From NCBI GenBank assembly GCA_022414725.1, contig CM039463.1:83696487-83760486 (forward strand): a stretch of DNA of 64,000 bases, in the 5' to 3' direction. Positions 15,862 to 27,800 of this stretch are shown here, one piece after another; the stretch's first letter is position 1; the number at the start of each line of letters is the position of its first letter. The position numbers were made by a program, and so were the translations under genes. The DNA comes from Microglena sp. YARC. Its lineage: Eukaryota; Chlorophyta; Chlorophyceae; Chlamydomonadales; Chlamydomonadaceae. The notes below the pieces were generated by a model. That model did no database searches. It saw only the letters and a program-made list of their open reading frames with translations, and was not told the origin of the DNA.

Positions 15862-18800
15862 ATGGCTGTTCCCCAGCAGAAAACTCTGTTTCAGTATTAT
15901 GGCTCCAGCGCAGGTGCCGATGCGAACAGGAGCATGCCTGTCACCCCGGAAGAGGTGACCCATACGTTTGCGCATTGCGAGCCTTTGTCTCAGTTTCAGC
16001 GTGATACTGACTTGTGCGTTCATGTGCTCAGTTGGAATTTTTCGCGGAGCAAGAAAAGATTACCATCATCCCGAACTTCTCTCTCGAGGGGGGCTCGTCG
16101 ATACATTGCATAGGGGTGAGTAGCCGAGAAAGAATCTGTACGCTCTGCGCCAAACAACCGTACTAAACCTGCTACAGCAATGTTGTAAGGTGTACTGCCT
16201 CAATTTGTTGTGCAAGTGGAGGGTTTCTTTTCCTGAACAAATGTGATGTCCTTGGTGTTCTTACCATCTCATGGGAAGGGCTACCAGGCAAAGCAGTCAA
16301 AAATGCCTCTTCAAAGCAGAGCCGTTGTGATCACCTTTCTGCAACATTGTGAAGTTGGACTCATGTCTCATTCACCCCAAGGCTACCAAACTGAGGAGGG
16401 CCTCCCTCTCTAAACAGCCCTACATTATAAGCATGGCAGTTTGGACATGTTTTAAACCATCCTTAGATGACCTGGATTGAGACCGCTGCCTGGATCATTG
16501 AATTGAACTGTTAAATATGTTTTCAGCTAACTCTGGGCTGCTCACCGTCCTCAAATTCCAAGTCCCCCTGTGCAGCACCCAAAGAAACCAGGGAGCATAC
16601 TTAACAGAATAGACAGTTGAAAGGCTTGTCCAGGTCCCTGAATAGAGCCTGCCGAACTTGCAAGTTGCTACTCTGAATGTGTCCACCAACTGATTCGCAT
16701 GCATGGAGATGATTTGCCCCTCCCCCTGAAGGATTCTAGATTTCAAGCCACTGATGGTCAGCATTAATGTGCATTTGGTAACCTCAGTGTCTCACACTTT
16801 CCCTGCTGTGTCAGTCAGAATGATCTATTCCTATCCCAACCTATCCCCTTCCTCCCTCCTCCCTCCCTCCCTCCTCCCTCTCTCCCTTCCTCCCTCCTCC
16901 CTCCCTCCTCCCTCCATCCCTCCTCTCCTCCCTCCCTCCCTCCCTCCCTCCCTCCTCCCCCCCTCCCCCCCCCTCCCTCCCCCCCTTCCTCCTCCTCCCT
17001 CCTCCCTCCCTCCCTCCCTCCCTCCTCCCCCCTCCCTCCCTCCCCCCCCCCCCCCCCTCCCTCCTCCCTCCTCCTCCCCCTCTCTCCCCTCCTCCCTCCT
17101 TCCCCCCCCTCCTCCTCCCCCCCCCCTCCCTCCCTCCTCCCTCCCCCCCCCCCCCCCCCTCCTTCCCTCCCTCCTCCCCTCCCTCTCTCCCCTCCTTCCC
17201 CCCTCCAAACTCACTCACTCACTCACTCACTCACTCACTCACTCACTCACCCCTCCCTCCCTCCCTCCCTCCCTCCCTTCCCCATTGAAAGCACTAGGTC
17301 TCATTTACAGAAAGCGGTTTGAACACAGCCTCTCACCTCCGCCACACCTTAGCCTCTCACCTTACCTCATATTTTGTGTGTAGTGTTATAGGCCAGTTTA
17401 ACATGATTTCATGTTGCCATTGCAGGGTAGCTACGGACCATTTCAACCAAACATGCCTATAGAGGTACCCTTGTGGCTAGCTTTGATGCTACACCGTCGC
17501 AAGAAGTGCAGAATCCGATCACCTGAGTGGATGAGCACGGAGAATCTTGAACGTGAGGCAGTACTGGGTAGTACAATAAATAAATAAGCAGGATATCTCC
17601 TGAGTGCATGAGTAAGGAGAATCTTGAACGTGAGGCAGTACAATAAATAAATAAGCAGGAGATCTCCTGAGTGCATGAGTAAGGAGAATCTTGAACGTGA
17701 GGCAGTACAATAAATAAATAAGCAGGAGATCTCCTGAGTGGATGAGCAAAGAGAATCTTAAACGTGAGGCAGTAAAATCAATAAATAAATAGTATGCCTC
17801 ATTACGAGGCGTGAGGTTGAGGGAGCCAGCCCGTTTTCTTTCACTGGGGCCAACCACGGAGGCAGTACAATATTGGATTGTTACATGTTTTTTCAGCCAA
17901 CTATGGGCCGCTCACCGTCTTCCAATTCAAAGTCCCCTTGTGCAATACCCACGGAAACCACTCTTTGTCCAGCCCACCCGTGTGTGCGCCAATCGTCTGT
18001 ATATCAGGCCTGTATATCAGATATCTGGTATTTCAGTATCAGGAATATCAGGCCTATATATCAGATATCTGGTATATCAGTATCAGGTATATCAGTATCA
18101 GGTATATCAGGCCTGCATATCAGATATCAGGTATAAGGCATACCAGGCCTGAATATCAGATATCTGGTATATCAGTATCAGGTATAAGGTATATCAGGCC
18201 TGCATATCAGACATCTGATAAATGAGTATCAGGTATCATGTATATCAGGCCTGCGTATCAGATATCAGGTATATGAGTATCAGGTATCAGGTATATCAGG
18301 CCTGTATATGAGTATATCAGATATCAGGTATATCAGTATCAGGTATATCAGGCCTGTATTTTAGATATCTGGTATATCAGGTGTCAGGTATATCAGGCCT
18401 GTATATCAGATATTAGGAATATAAGTATCAGGTATATCAGGCCTGTATATGAGTATATCAGATATCAGGTATATCAGTATCAGGTATATCAGGCCTGTAT
18501 ATCATATCTGGTATATCAGTATCAGGTATCAGGTATATCAGGCCCGTATATGAGTATATCAGATATCAGGTATATCAGTATCAGGTTTGTCAGTATCAGG
18601 TATATCAGGCCTGTATATCAGACATCTCGTATTGTGCACGGTGTATAGTATATTCCTATTATTTGGTGTATTGTGCATGGTGTACTGTATATTCCTATGA
18701 TGTGATGTACTGTACACTATGTATGCTTCTCAAGCAACTCACAACTTCCATTACCTACATTACAGATGTACTTAAACGAACTCTGTACAAGTACATCTGC

Positions 18801-21800
18801 AACTCACAACTTTCATTACCTACTTTGCAGATGTACTTCAACGAACTCTGTACAAGTACATCTGCAGCTCACAACTTTCATCACCTACTTTGCAGATGTA
18901 CTTGAAGAGGAGAAGACCATTATTCAGTTCTTCCAGCCGTTGCCGTTCTACTACGTAGAAATCTCACATGCAATTTTCCACAAGGCGGTGGACACCTTCG
19001 AGGGGGAATCATCTTCAGAGGTGCGACTTGTACTGTCTATTTTTTTGGATTGAAAGGATTGTACTGCTTTTGATTGAAATGATTGTACTGCGTATTTTTG
19101 GGGATTGAAAGGATTGTACTGTTTATTTTTTGGGGTGGAAAGGATTGTACTGTTTATCTTTTGTATTGAAAGGATTCAGAGGTGAGACTTGTAATTAGTA
19201 TTTTTTATTGAAAGGATTGTACTTTTTTTATTTTATTGAAAGGATTCAGAGGTGTGATTTGTACTGTTTATACTTTTGATTGAAAGGATTGTGCTGTATA
19301 TTGTTTTGGATTGAAAGGATTCAGAGGTGCGATTTGTACTCTTTATACTTTTGATTGAAAGGGTTGTGCTGTATATTATTTTGGATTGAAAGGATTCAGA
19401 GGTGCGATTTGTACTCTTTATACTTTTGATTGAAAGGATTGTGCTGTATATTGTTTTGGATTGAAAGGATTCAGAGGTGCGATTTGTACTGTTTACATTT
19501 TTGATTGGAAGGATTGTGCTGTATCTCCATAGGTGCCTAAGTCCTAAAACGCCCTAAGTCGATACAAGAATGTGATACAGAGCTGTACATGGCCCAAACT
19601 GCTCGGAATAGAATTTTGCCAGGCTCATATTGTTCGCGACGGTGTCAGCTATGCGCGCAGCTACTTTTCGTGCGCGTTCGCATCTGGTCGCGAGCAGCCT
19701 TGTTCGGCAGGCCGGTGGCAGTACATCAGATGTGCGATAATTAGTGATACAAATCCAGATCGCGTCAGATACGAGGCTGTGCGAGCTATTCCGAAGAAAG
19801 GTACCTCGGGACGAAAGGCTTATCGAACCCCTATTACAAGGTCGGCGGCTGCGCTTCAGCCTTGGCCTCGGAATCTACTGAAATAGCTGTACATCTCAAG
19901 ATTTCACCTCCCAGTGGCCTACCACACCATGGCTCAGGGTTAGGGTGTGTTTTCAACGATCTACCCCAAATCAAAAACTGAGTTCAGATGTGGATGTTTG
20001 AAGATACATTTTTTTTAAAGTTTGTTTTTTGAATTTATTTTCAAAAACTATTTGAATTTTGAATTTTCGAATAAAAAGAAAAAGTTCTTCTGCACGCTAT
20101 ATCTTGAGATAGAGCAAAACCTAGGCCCAAAATGTTTCAATTCAGGCTGTGCAACTCTGACCTAGACTTAGGACACCCACGAAATGTAAATAATCAGTGT
20201 TTTGGGGGTCCGTACTCAACTGTACTGCCTGTGTACTGCCTTCCAAGACCTTCCGTATTAACTACTGGTAGGGAAAGACGTTACACAACATTTGTACCCA
20301 GTGTTCTTTTAAAATGGCTTGTTTCGGTCGCGATAGGCTCCGTATCACTTCCTACGTAAAACCCGTATCGACTTAGGGAACCCCCTAGTAACAAATTAGC
20401 ATGTTTCACTTGACCTGGTCCCCACCATTTGAGAAAACCCAAATCCGAGTATTAGTGTGTTGAACTGATGTGGTTGGGCAACTTATTATCAAAAAATCTT
20501 TGTTTTTGGACTTGAGGGCATAGGCTCAATCCATCCGTATCACTCAGGGTCTGACTTAGGCACCTATGGAGATATATTGTTTTGGATTGAAAGGATTCAG
20601 AGGTGCGACTTTGTACTGTTTATATTTTTGATTGGAAGGATTGTGCTGTATATTGTTTTGGATTGAAAGGATTCAGAGGTGCGACTTTGTACTGTTTATA
20701 TTTTTGATTGGAAGGATTGTGCTGTATTTTGTTTTGGATTGAAAGGATTCAGAGGTGCAACTTTGTACTGTTTATGTTTTTGGTGTGGAGGGCAGCCCAA
20801 GAAGAAATCAGTGGCCCCAAAAGAAACGAAACTGACTTTTAGTCTGGGAGTAAAGGAAGTCACTGGAGCGGACAAGGGGCTCAAAAAGGCAGCGCGGCAC
20901 CTCGCTGCCGCACGCGCTTAGTAGTACCCTGGGCTGGGCGGTTGTTAGCTGGTGCTGATGCTGGTGGTTGTGATGTTGGTGGTGGGTGTGGTGCTTATGC
21001 TGTTGTTATGAAGGGGGGGCTCCGCCAAAAAGAAACAATACTGACTTTCAGTCTGGGAGAAAAGGAAGTCACTGGAGTGGACAGTTGTTCGCTGATGCTG
21101 GTGGTGGTGGTGATGTTGTTGGTGGTGGTGGTACTGATGGTGGTGGTGCTGATGCTGGTGGTGGTGGTGATGCTGGTGGTGGTTGTGGTACTGATGGTGG
21201 TGATGCTGGTGGTGGTTGTGGTACTGATGGTGGTGGTGCTGATGCTGATGCTGGTGGTGGTGGTGATGCTGGTGGTGGTTGTGGTACTGATGCTGGTGGT
21301 GGTGATGCTGGTGGTGGTGGTGATGCTGGTGGTGGTTGTGGTACTGATGGTGGTGGTGCTGATGCTGGTGGTGGTGGTGATGCTGGTGGTGGTTGTGGTA
21401 CTGATGGTGGTGGTGCTGATGCTGGTGGTGGTGGTGATGCTGGTGGTGGTGGTGGTACTGATGGTGGTGGTGCTGATGCTGGTGGTGGTGGTGGTACTGA
21501 TGGTGGTGGTGCTGATGCTGATGCTGGTGGTGGTGGTGATGCTGGTGGTGGTTGTGGCACTGATGGTGGTGGTGCTGATGCTGGTGGTGGTGGTGATGCT
21601 GGTGGTGGTTGTGGTACTGATGGTGGTGGTGCTGGTGGTGGTGGTGATGCTGGTGGTGGTTGTGGTACTGATGGTGGTGGTGCTGATGCTGATGCTGGTG
21701 GTGGTGGTGATGCTGGTGGTGGTTGTGGTACAGATGGTGGTGGTGGTGATGCTGGTGGTGGTGGTGATGCTGGTGGTGGTTGTGGTACTGATGGTGGTGG

Positions 21801-24800
21801 TGCTGATGCTGGTGGTGGTGGTGATGCTGGTGGTGGTGGTGGTACTGATGGTGGTGGTGCTGATGCTGGTGGTGGTTGTGGTACAGATGGTGGTGGTGCT
21901 GATGCTGGTGGTGGTGGTGATGCTGGTGGTGGTTGTGGTACTGATGGTGGTGGTGGTGATGCTGGTGGTGGTGGTGATGCTGGTGGTGGTTGTGGTACTG
22001 ATGGTGGTGGTGCTGATGCTGGTGGTGGTGGTGATGCTGGTGGTGGTTGTGGTACTGATGGTGGTGATGCTGGTGGTGGTGGTGATGCTGGTGGTGGTGG
22101 TGGTACTGATGATGGTGGTGCTGATGCTGATGCTGGTGGTGGTGGTGATGCTGGTGGTGGTTGTGGTACTGATGGTGGTGGTGGTGATGCTGGTGGTGGT
22201 TGTGGTACTGATGGTGGTGGTGCTGATGCTGGTGGTGGTGGTGATGTTGTTGGTGGTTGTGGTACTGATGGTGGTGGTGCTGATGCTGGTTGTGGTGCTG
22301 ATGCTGTTGGTGGTGGTGGTACTGATGGTGGTGGTGCTGATGCTGGTGGTGGTGGTGATGCTGGTGGTGGTTGTGGTACTGATGGTGGTGGTGCTGGTGG
22401 TGGTGCTGATGCTGGTGGTGGTGGTGATGCTGGTGGTGGTTGTGGTACTGATGGTGGTGGTGCTGATGCTGGTGGTGGTGGTGATGTTGTTGGTGGTTGT
22501 GGTACTGATGGTGGTGGTGCTGATGCTGTTGGTGGTGGTGATGCTGTTGGTGGTGGTGATGCTGTTTGTGGTGGTGGTACTGATGGTGGTGGTGCTGATG
22601 CTGGTGGTGGTGCAGTTGCTGGTGGTGGTGGTGGTGATGCTGGCGGTGGTGGTGGTACTGATGGTGGTGTTGGTGATGCTGGTGGTGGTGGTGATGCTGT
22701 TGTTGGTGGTGGTACTGATGGTGGTGGTGCTGGTGGTTGTGGTGATGCTGGTGGTGGTTGTGGTACTGATGGTGGTGGTGCTGTTGCTGGTGGTGGTGGT
22801 GATGATGTTGTTGGTGGTGGTACTGATGGTGGTGGTGGTGGTGGTGGTACTGATGGTGGTGGTGCTGATGCTGGTGGTGGTGGTGATGCTGGTGGTGGTT
22901 GTTGTACTGATGGGGGTGATGCTGATGCTATTGTTATGAGGGGGGGGGGGGGGGGGGGGGCAAAAAGAAACTATACTGACTTTCAGTCTGGGAGTGAAGG
23001 AAGTCACAGGACTGGAGTACTGGGCAGTTGTTAGCTGGTCCTGATGCTGGTGGTGGTGGTGATGTTGGTGGTGGGTGTGGTGCTTATGCTGTTGTTATGA
23101 AGGGGGGGCTTCGCCCAAAAGAAACAGTTCTGACTTTCAGTCTGGGAGTGAAGGTGTCTAGACCACGCAAAAAAAGTGGCTGAGCTGTCGCCTATCCCAA
23201 ACCACCTAGCAAAGCTCACTACAACTAAGTACTAGGGTGGGAGGGGGGGGGGGGGGGGGGGGGACTTGCAGTCTGGGAGTGTATGAAGTCACAGGACTGG
23301 ACCAGGGTACTACTTGACAAATTGGCCAGCTCTTAAAGCGCACAAACGTTTAGTGCAAAAAGCGCAAAACTGTGCGCTGCGCCTACTGAGAGTTGAAAAA
23401 ACTGCGCGAAACGCGCAGAGGGGCGCAATAAGGCAGCGCGGCACCGCGCTGCCGCACGCGCTAAGTGGTACCCTGGACGGGGCAGTTGTTAGCTGGTGCT
23501 GATGCTGGCGGTGGTGATGGTGGTGGTGGGTGTGGTGCTTATGCTGTTGTTATGAAGGGGGGGCCCCGCCAAAAAGAAACACTACGGACTTGCAGTCTGA
23601 GAGTGAAGGAAGTCACAGGAGTGGACAGTTGTTAGCTGGTAGATGTGGTAGATGTGGTAGATGTGGTGGTGGAGGTGATGTTGGTGGTGGTGGTAGTTGT
23701 GGTGCTGATGCTGTTGTTATGAAGGGAGGGCTCCGTCAAAAAGAAACACTACGGACTTGCAGTCTGAGAGTGAAGGAAGTCACAGGAGTGGACAGTTGTT
23801 AGCTGGTGGATGCTGGTGGTGGAGGTGATGTTGGTGGTGGTTGTGGTGGTGGTAGTTGTGGTGCTGATGCTGTTGTTATGAAGGGAGGGCTCCGTCAAAA
23901 AGAAACACTACGGACTTGCAGTCTGGGAGTGAAGGAAGTCTCAGGAGTGGACAGTTGTTATCTGGTGCTGATGCTGGTGGTGGTGATGTTGGTGGTGGTT
24001 GTGGTGCTGGTGGAGGTGGTGGAGGTGGTGCTGATGCTGTTGTTATGATGGGTGGTGGTCGTGGTGGTGATGTTGGTGGTGGTGATGTTGTTGTTGGTGG
24101 TAGTGATGTTGGTGGTGCTGTTGGTGTTGGTGGTAGGTGTGGAGCTTATGCTGTTGTAATGAAGGGGGGGCTCCGCTAAAAAGAAACACTATGGACTTGC
24201 AGTCTGGGATTGGAGGAAGTCTCAGGAGTGGACAGTTGTTATCTGGTGCTGATGCTGGTGGTGGAGGTGATGGTGGTGGTGCTAATGGTGCTGATGTTGG
24301 TGGTGTGTGGGGTGCTTATGCTGTGTTATGAAAGGGGGGCTCCGCCAAAAAGAAACACTACGGACTTGCAGTTTAAGAGTGAAGGAAGTCACAGGACTGG
24401 ACAGTTGGTAGCTGATGCTGGTGCTGGTTGTGGTGATGGTGCTGATGGTGGTGGTGGTTTCTGGTGATGGTGGAGGTGGTGGGTGTGGGTGTGGTGCTGA
24501 TGCTGTTGTTATGAAGGGTGGTGGTGATGGTGCTGATGTTGGTGGTGGTGATGGTGATGTTGGTGGTGGTAGTAGTGCTGGTGGAGGTGGTGGGTGTGGT
24601 GCTGATGCTGTTGTTATGAAGGGTGGTGCTGGTGGTGGTCGTGGTGCTGGTGATGTTGGTTGTGCTGATGCTGGTGATGTTGGTGGTGGGTGTGGTGCTG
24701 ATGCTGTTGTTATGAAAGGGGGGCTCCCCCCAAAAGAAACACTACGGACTTGCAGTCTGGGATTGGAGGAAGTCTCAGGAGTGGACAGTTGTTAGCTGGT

Positions 24801-27800
24801 GCTGATGCTGGTGGTGGTGCTGATGTTGGTGCTGGTGGCCGGTGTGGTGCTGATGCTGCTGGTATGAAGGAAGGGCGCCGCCCAAAAGAAACACAATGAA
24901 CTTGCAGTTTAGGAGTGAAGGAAGGGAATGAGAGTGAACAGTTGTTAGCTGGTGATGGTGATGTTGGTGGTAGTGCTGATGCTGTTGTTATGAAGGGGGG
25001 GCGCTGCCAAAAAGGAAACACTACGGACTTGCAGTCTGGGAGTGAAGGAAGGGAATGGGAGTGAACTGTTGTTAGCTGGTGATGGTGATGTTGGTGGTGG
25101 TGCTGATGCTGTTGTTATGAAGGGGGGGCGCTGCCAAAAAGAAACACTACTGACTTGCAGTCTGGGAGTGCAGATAGTCTCAGGAGTGGACAGTTGTTAG
25201 CTGGTGGTGCTGATGCTGGTGTTGGTGGTTGTGGTGCTGATGCTGGTGATGTCAAGGGGGGACGCTGCCACACAAAAAAACTACGGACTTGCAGTCTGGG
25301 AGTGAAGGAAGGGAATGGGCCGGTCACCTCAAGCTTACAAGGGCGGCCAAAAACTCAAATTCCTGAAGCTATCCGGCAGTACACCTAAGCTAAACCGACC
25401 GCAAACTGTGGACGCAAAATGCTCGTGTGGACGATTTTGCAGCAGTTTAGGGTTCAGGCCAGCATGGACGCCGGGACCCTAAACTTTCCGGTTTAGTGGC
25501 TAAGCTAAACCTTAAGCTAAACCGGCTCGTGTGGTCGACCTTTAAGGGTTCAGCGTCGACCAAGGCCTTTGGCCCACGCCACCTGGGCATGAACCCGCGA
25601 CATGGGCCGGGCATCTCAGGTTAATAAGGGTGGCCAGATTGTTTGGTACAGTATATTACTGGCTCTTAGCTGATTGCTGAGTGGGTGGTGTAATGTGGTG
25701 TGTGTGGTAGGGGGGTGTGTGGTGGGGATTGGGGTGGTATGTGGGTTGGGGTGTGTGTGGTGGGGGGTTGGGTGTGTGTGGTGGGGGTTGGGGTTTGTGT
25801 GGTAGGGGGTGTGTGGTGGGAGTTGGGTGGGGTGGGTAACAGATAATAGCTTCTTTATGGGCTGTGAGTACTAGGAATATGAGTAGGGAATGACAAAATA
25901 ATACCTTGACATCTTATGATATCATATGATGCCGGCAGTCTGATTACGCTGAAGTTAGCATTTATATAATTATGCACAATATCATCCATGATGCAATATC
26001 ATCTATGATGCCGGCGGTGTGACTATGTAACTTTGGGCTGGGCCATCATATCATATAATGTTAAATTGTATGATTTTTGTATGATATCATACTCGCATTT
26101 GGTCAGCATCATTTGATATGCCGGTGCCTACTGATGAGTAGAGAAAGGCTAAGTTAGTTAATATTAGTGAATATTAGTTGATATTAGACAGACAAGCCGT
26201 CTCATCAGAATTTTGAACTCATTAGACAAACTAATATGATTGTAACACTATAAATAATATTAGTTAATATTAGTTTTTTAAACACTAACATAAGTTGCCG
26301 TTCCCTACTGATGAGTGAATATTTAACATATGACATGCTTTGTTGACAGCATGCTCACACTTACCAACACCAGTACGCTCAGCACAAGCACACTTACTAG
26401 CACCAGTATGCTCAGCACAAGCACACTTACCAGCACGGCATACTTACCAGCGCCAGCACGAGCACACTTACCAACACGCTCAGCACCAGCACACTTACCA
26501 ACACACGTACGCTCAGCACGAGCACACTTACCAGCACCAGTACGCTCAGCACCAGCACACTTACCAGCACGGCATACTTACCAGCACGCTCAGCATGAGC
26601 ACACTTACCAACACAAGTACGCTCAGCACGAGCACACTTACCAGCACGCTCAGCACGAGCACACCTACCAGCACCAGTATGCTCAGCACCAGCACACTTA
26701 CCTGCACCAGTACCAGCACACTTACCAGCGCGGCATACTTACCAGCGCCAGCACGAGCACACTTTCCAGCACCAGCACGCTCAGCACCAGCACCGTTACC
26801 TGCACCAGCACGCTCAGCACCAGCATACTTACCAGCACCAGTATGCTCAGCACCAGCATACGTACCAGTACGCTCAGCACCAGCACACTTACCAGCACCA
26901 GTACGCTCAGCACAAGCACACTTACCTGCACCAGCATGCTCACACTTTCGAGGTCCATCATTAAGTGCAAGGTGCAAGGTGCGTTACAACAAGATAGATA
27001 GTGGCTTGAAGAACACACCACACACCTACACACACCACACCACACACCAACCCATACTAAAACACCACACACCACACCGCACACCAACCCGCACCACCAC
27101 ACCACACACCAACCGGCACCACCACACACACACACCACACCACATTAAAACACACAGGTTCGTCATTTAGTTGAGAGCATCCGCAAAGTGCGTTACAACA
27201 AGATAGAGAGTGGCCTGAAGAAGGTGACAGCAGCCATGACTGTGAAGCTGAACAACTTGTCAGCAACGGAGTGCAACATGATCAGAATGCTGTTCAAGGG
27301 AACTTTGGATCAATACCACCAGATCAACAAGGTACGTCCACTACATAAATGAATACGTAACTAGTGCAACATGATCAGGATGTGGATGTTCAAGGGAACT
27401 TTGGATCAATTCAACCAGATTAACAAGAGATGTCCACTACATAGATGAATACATGCGTAGTGCAACACGATCAGGATGTGGATGTCTAAGGGAACTATGG
27501 ATCAACTCCACCTAATCAACAAGAAATGTCCAATACATAAATTAGTACATAAGTAGTGCAACATGATAAGAATGCTGTTCAAGGGAACTATGGATAAATT
27601 CCACCAGATTAACAAGGAACGTCCAATACATAAATGAAAACATAAGTAGTGCAACATGATAAAAATGCTGTTCAAGGGAACTATGGATAAATTCCACCAG
27701 ATTAACAAGGAATGTCCGCCGGGGGGTCATCAAAACGTATGTGGGGAGGTGCACGCTGTTAATCGTCTCCGATTTGGTCGTAGGCTCGGAAACCGTTGAA

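Noticed and set aside
16754..17383. Proline/serine-rich ORF resembling a wall protein
   Set aside because: Polypyrimidine tract; the minus strand is equally open. It lies inside PSF2 intron 2.
20942..23034. Very long ORFs (over 600 codons) on both strands
   Set aside because: Made wholly of a stop-free 54-bp satellite inside the PSF2 intron; composition (VVVVLM, GGGGDA, STTTTS) and multiple open frames mark it as repeat.
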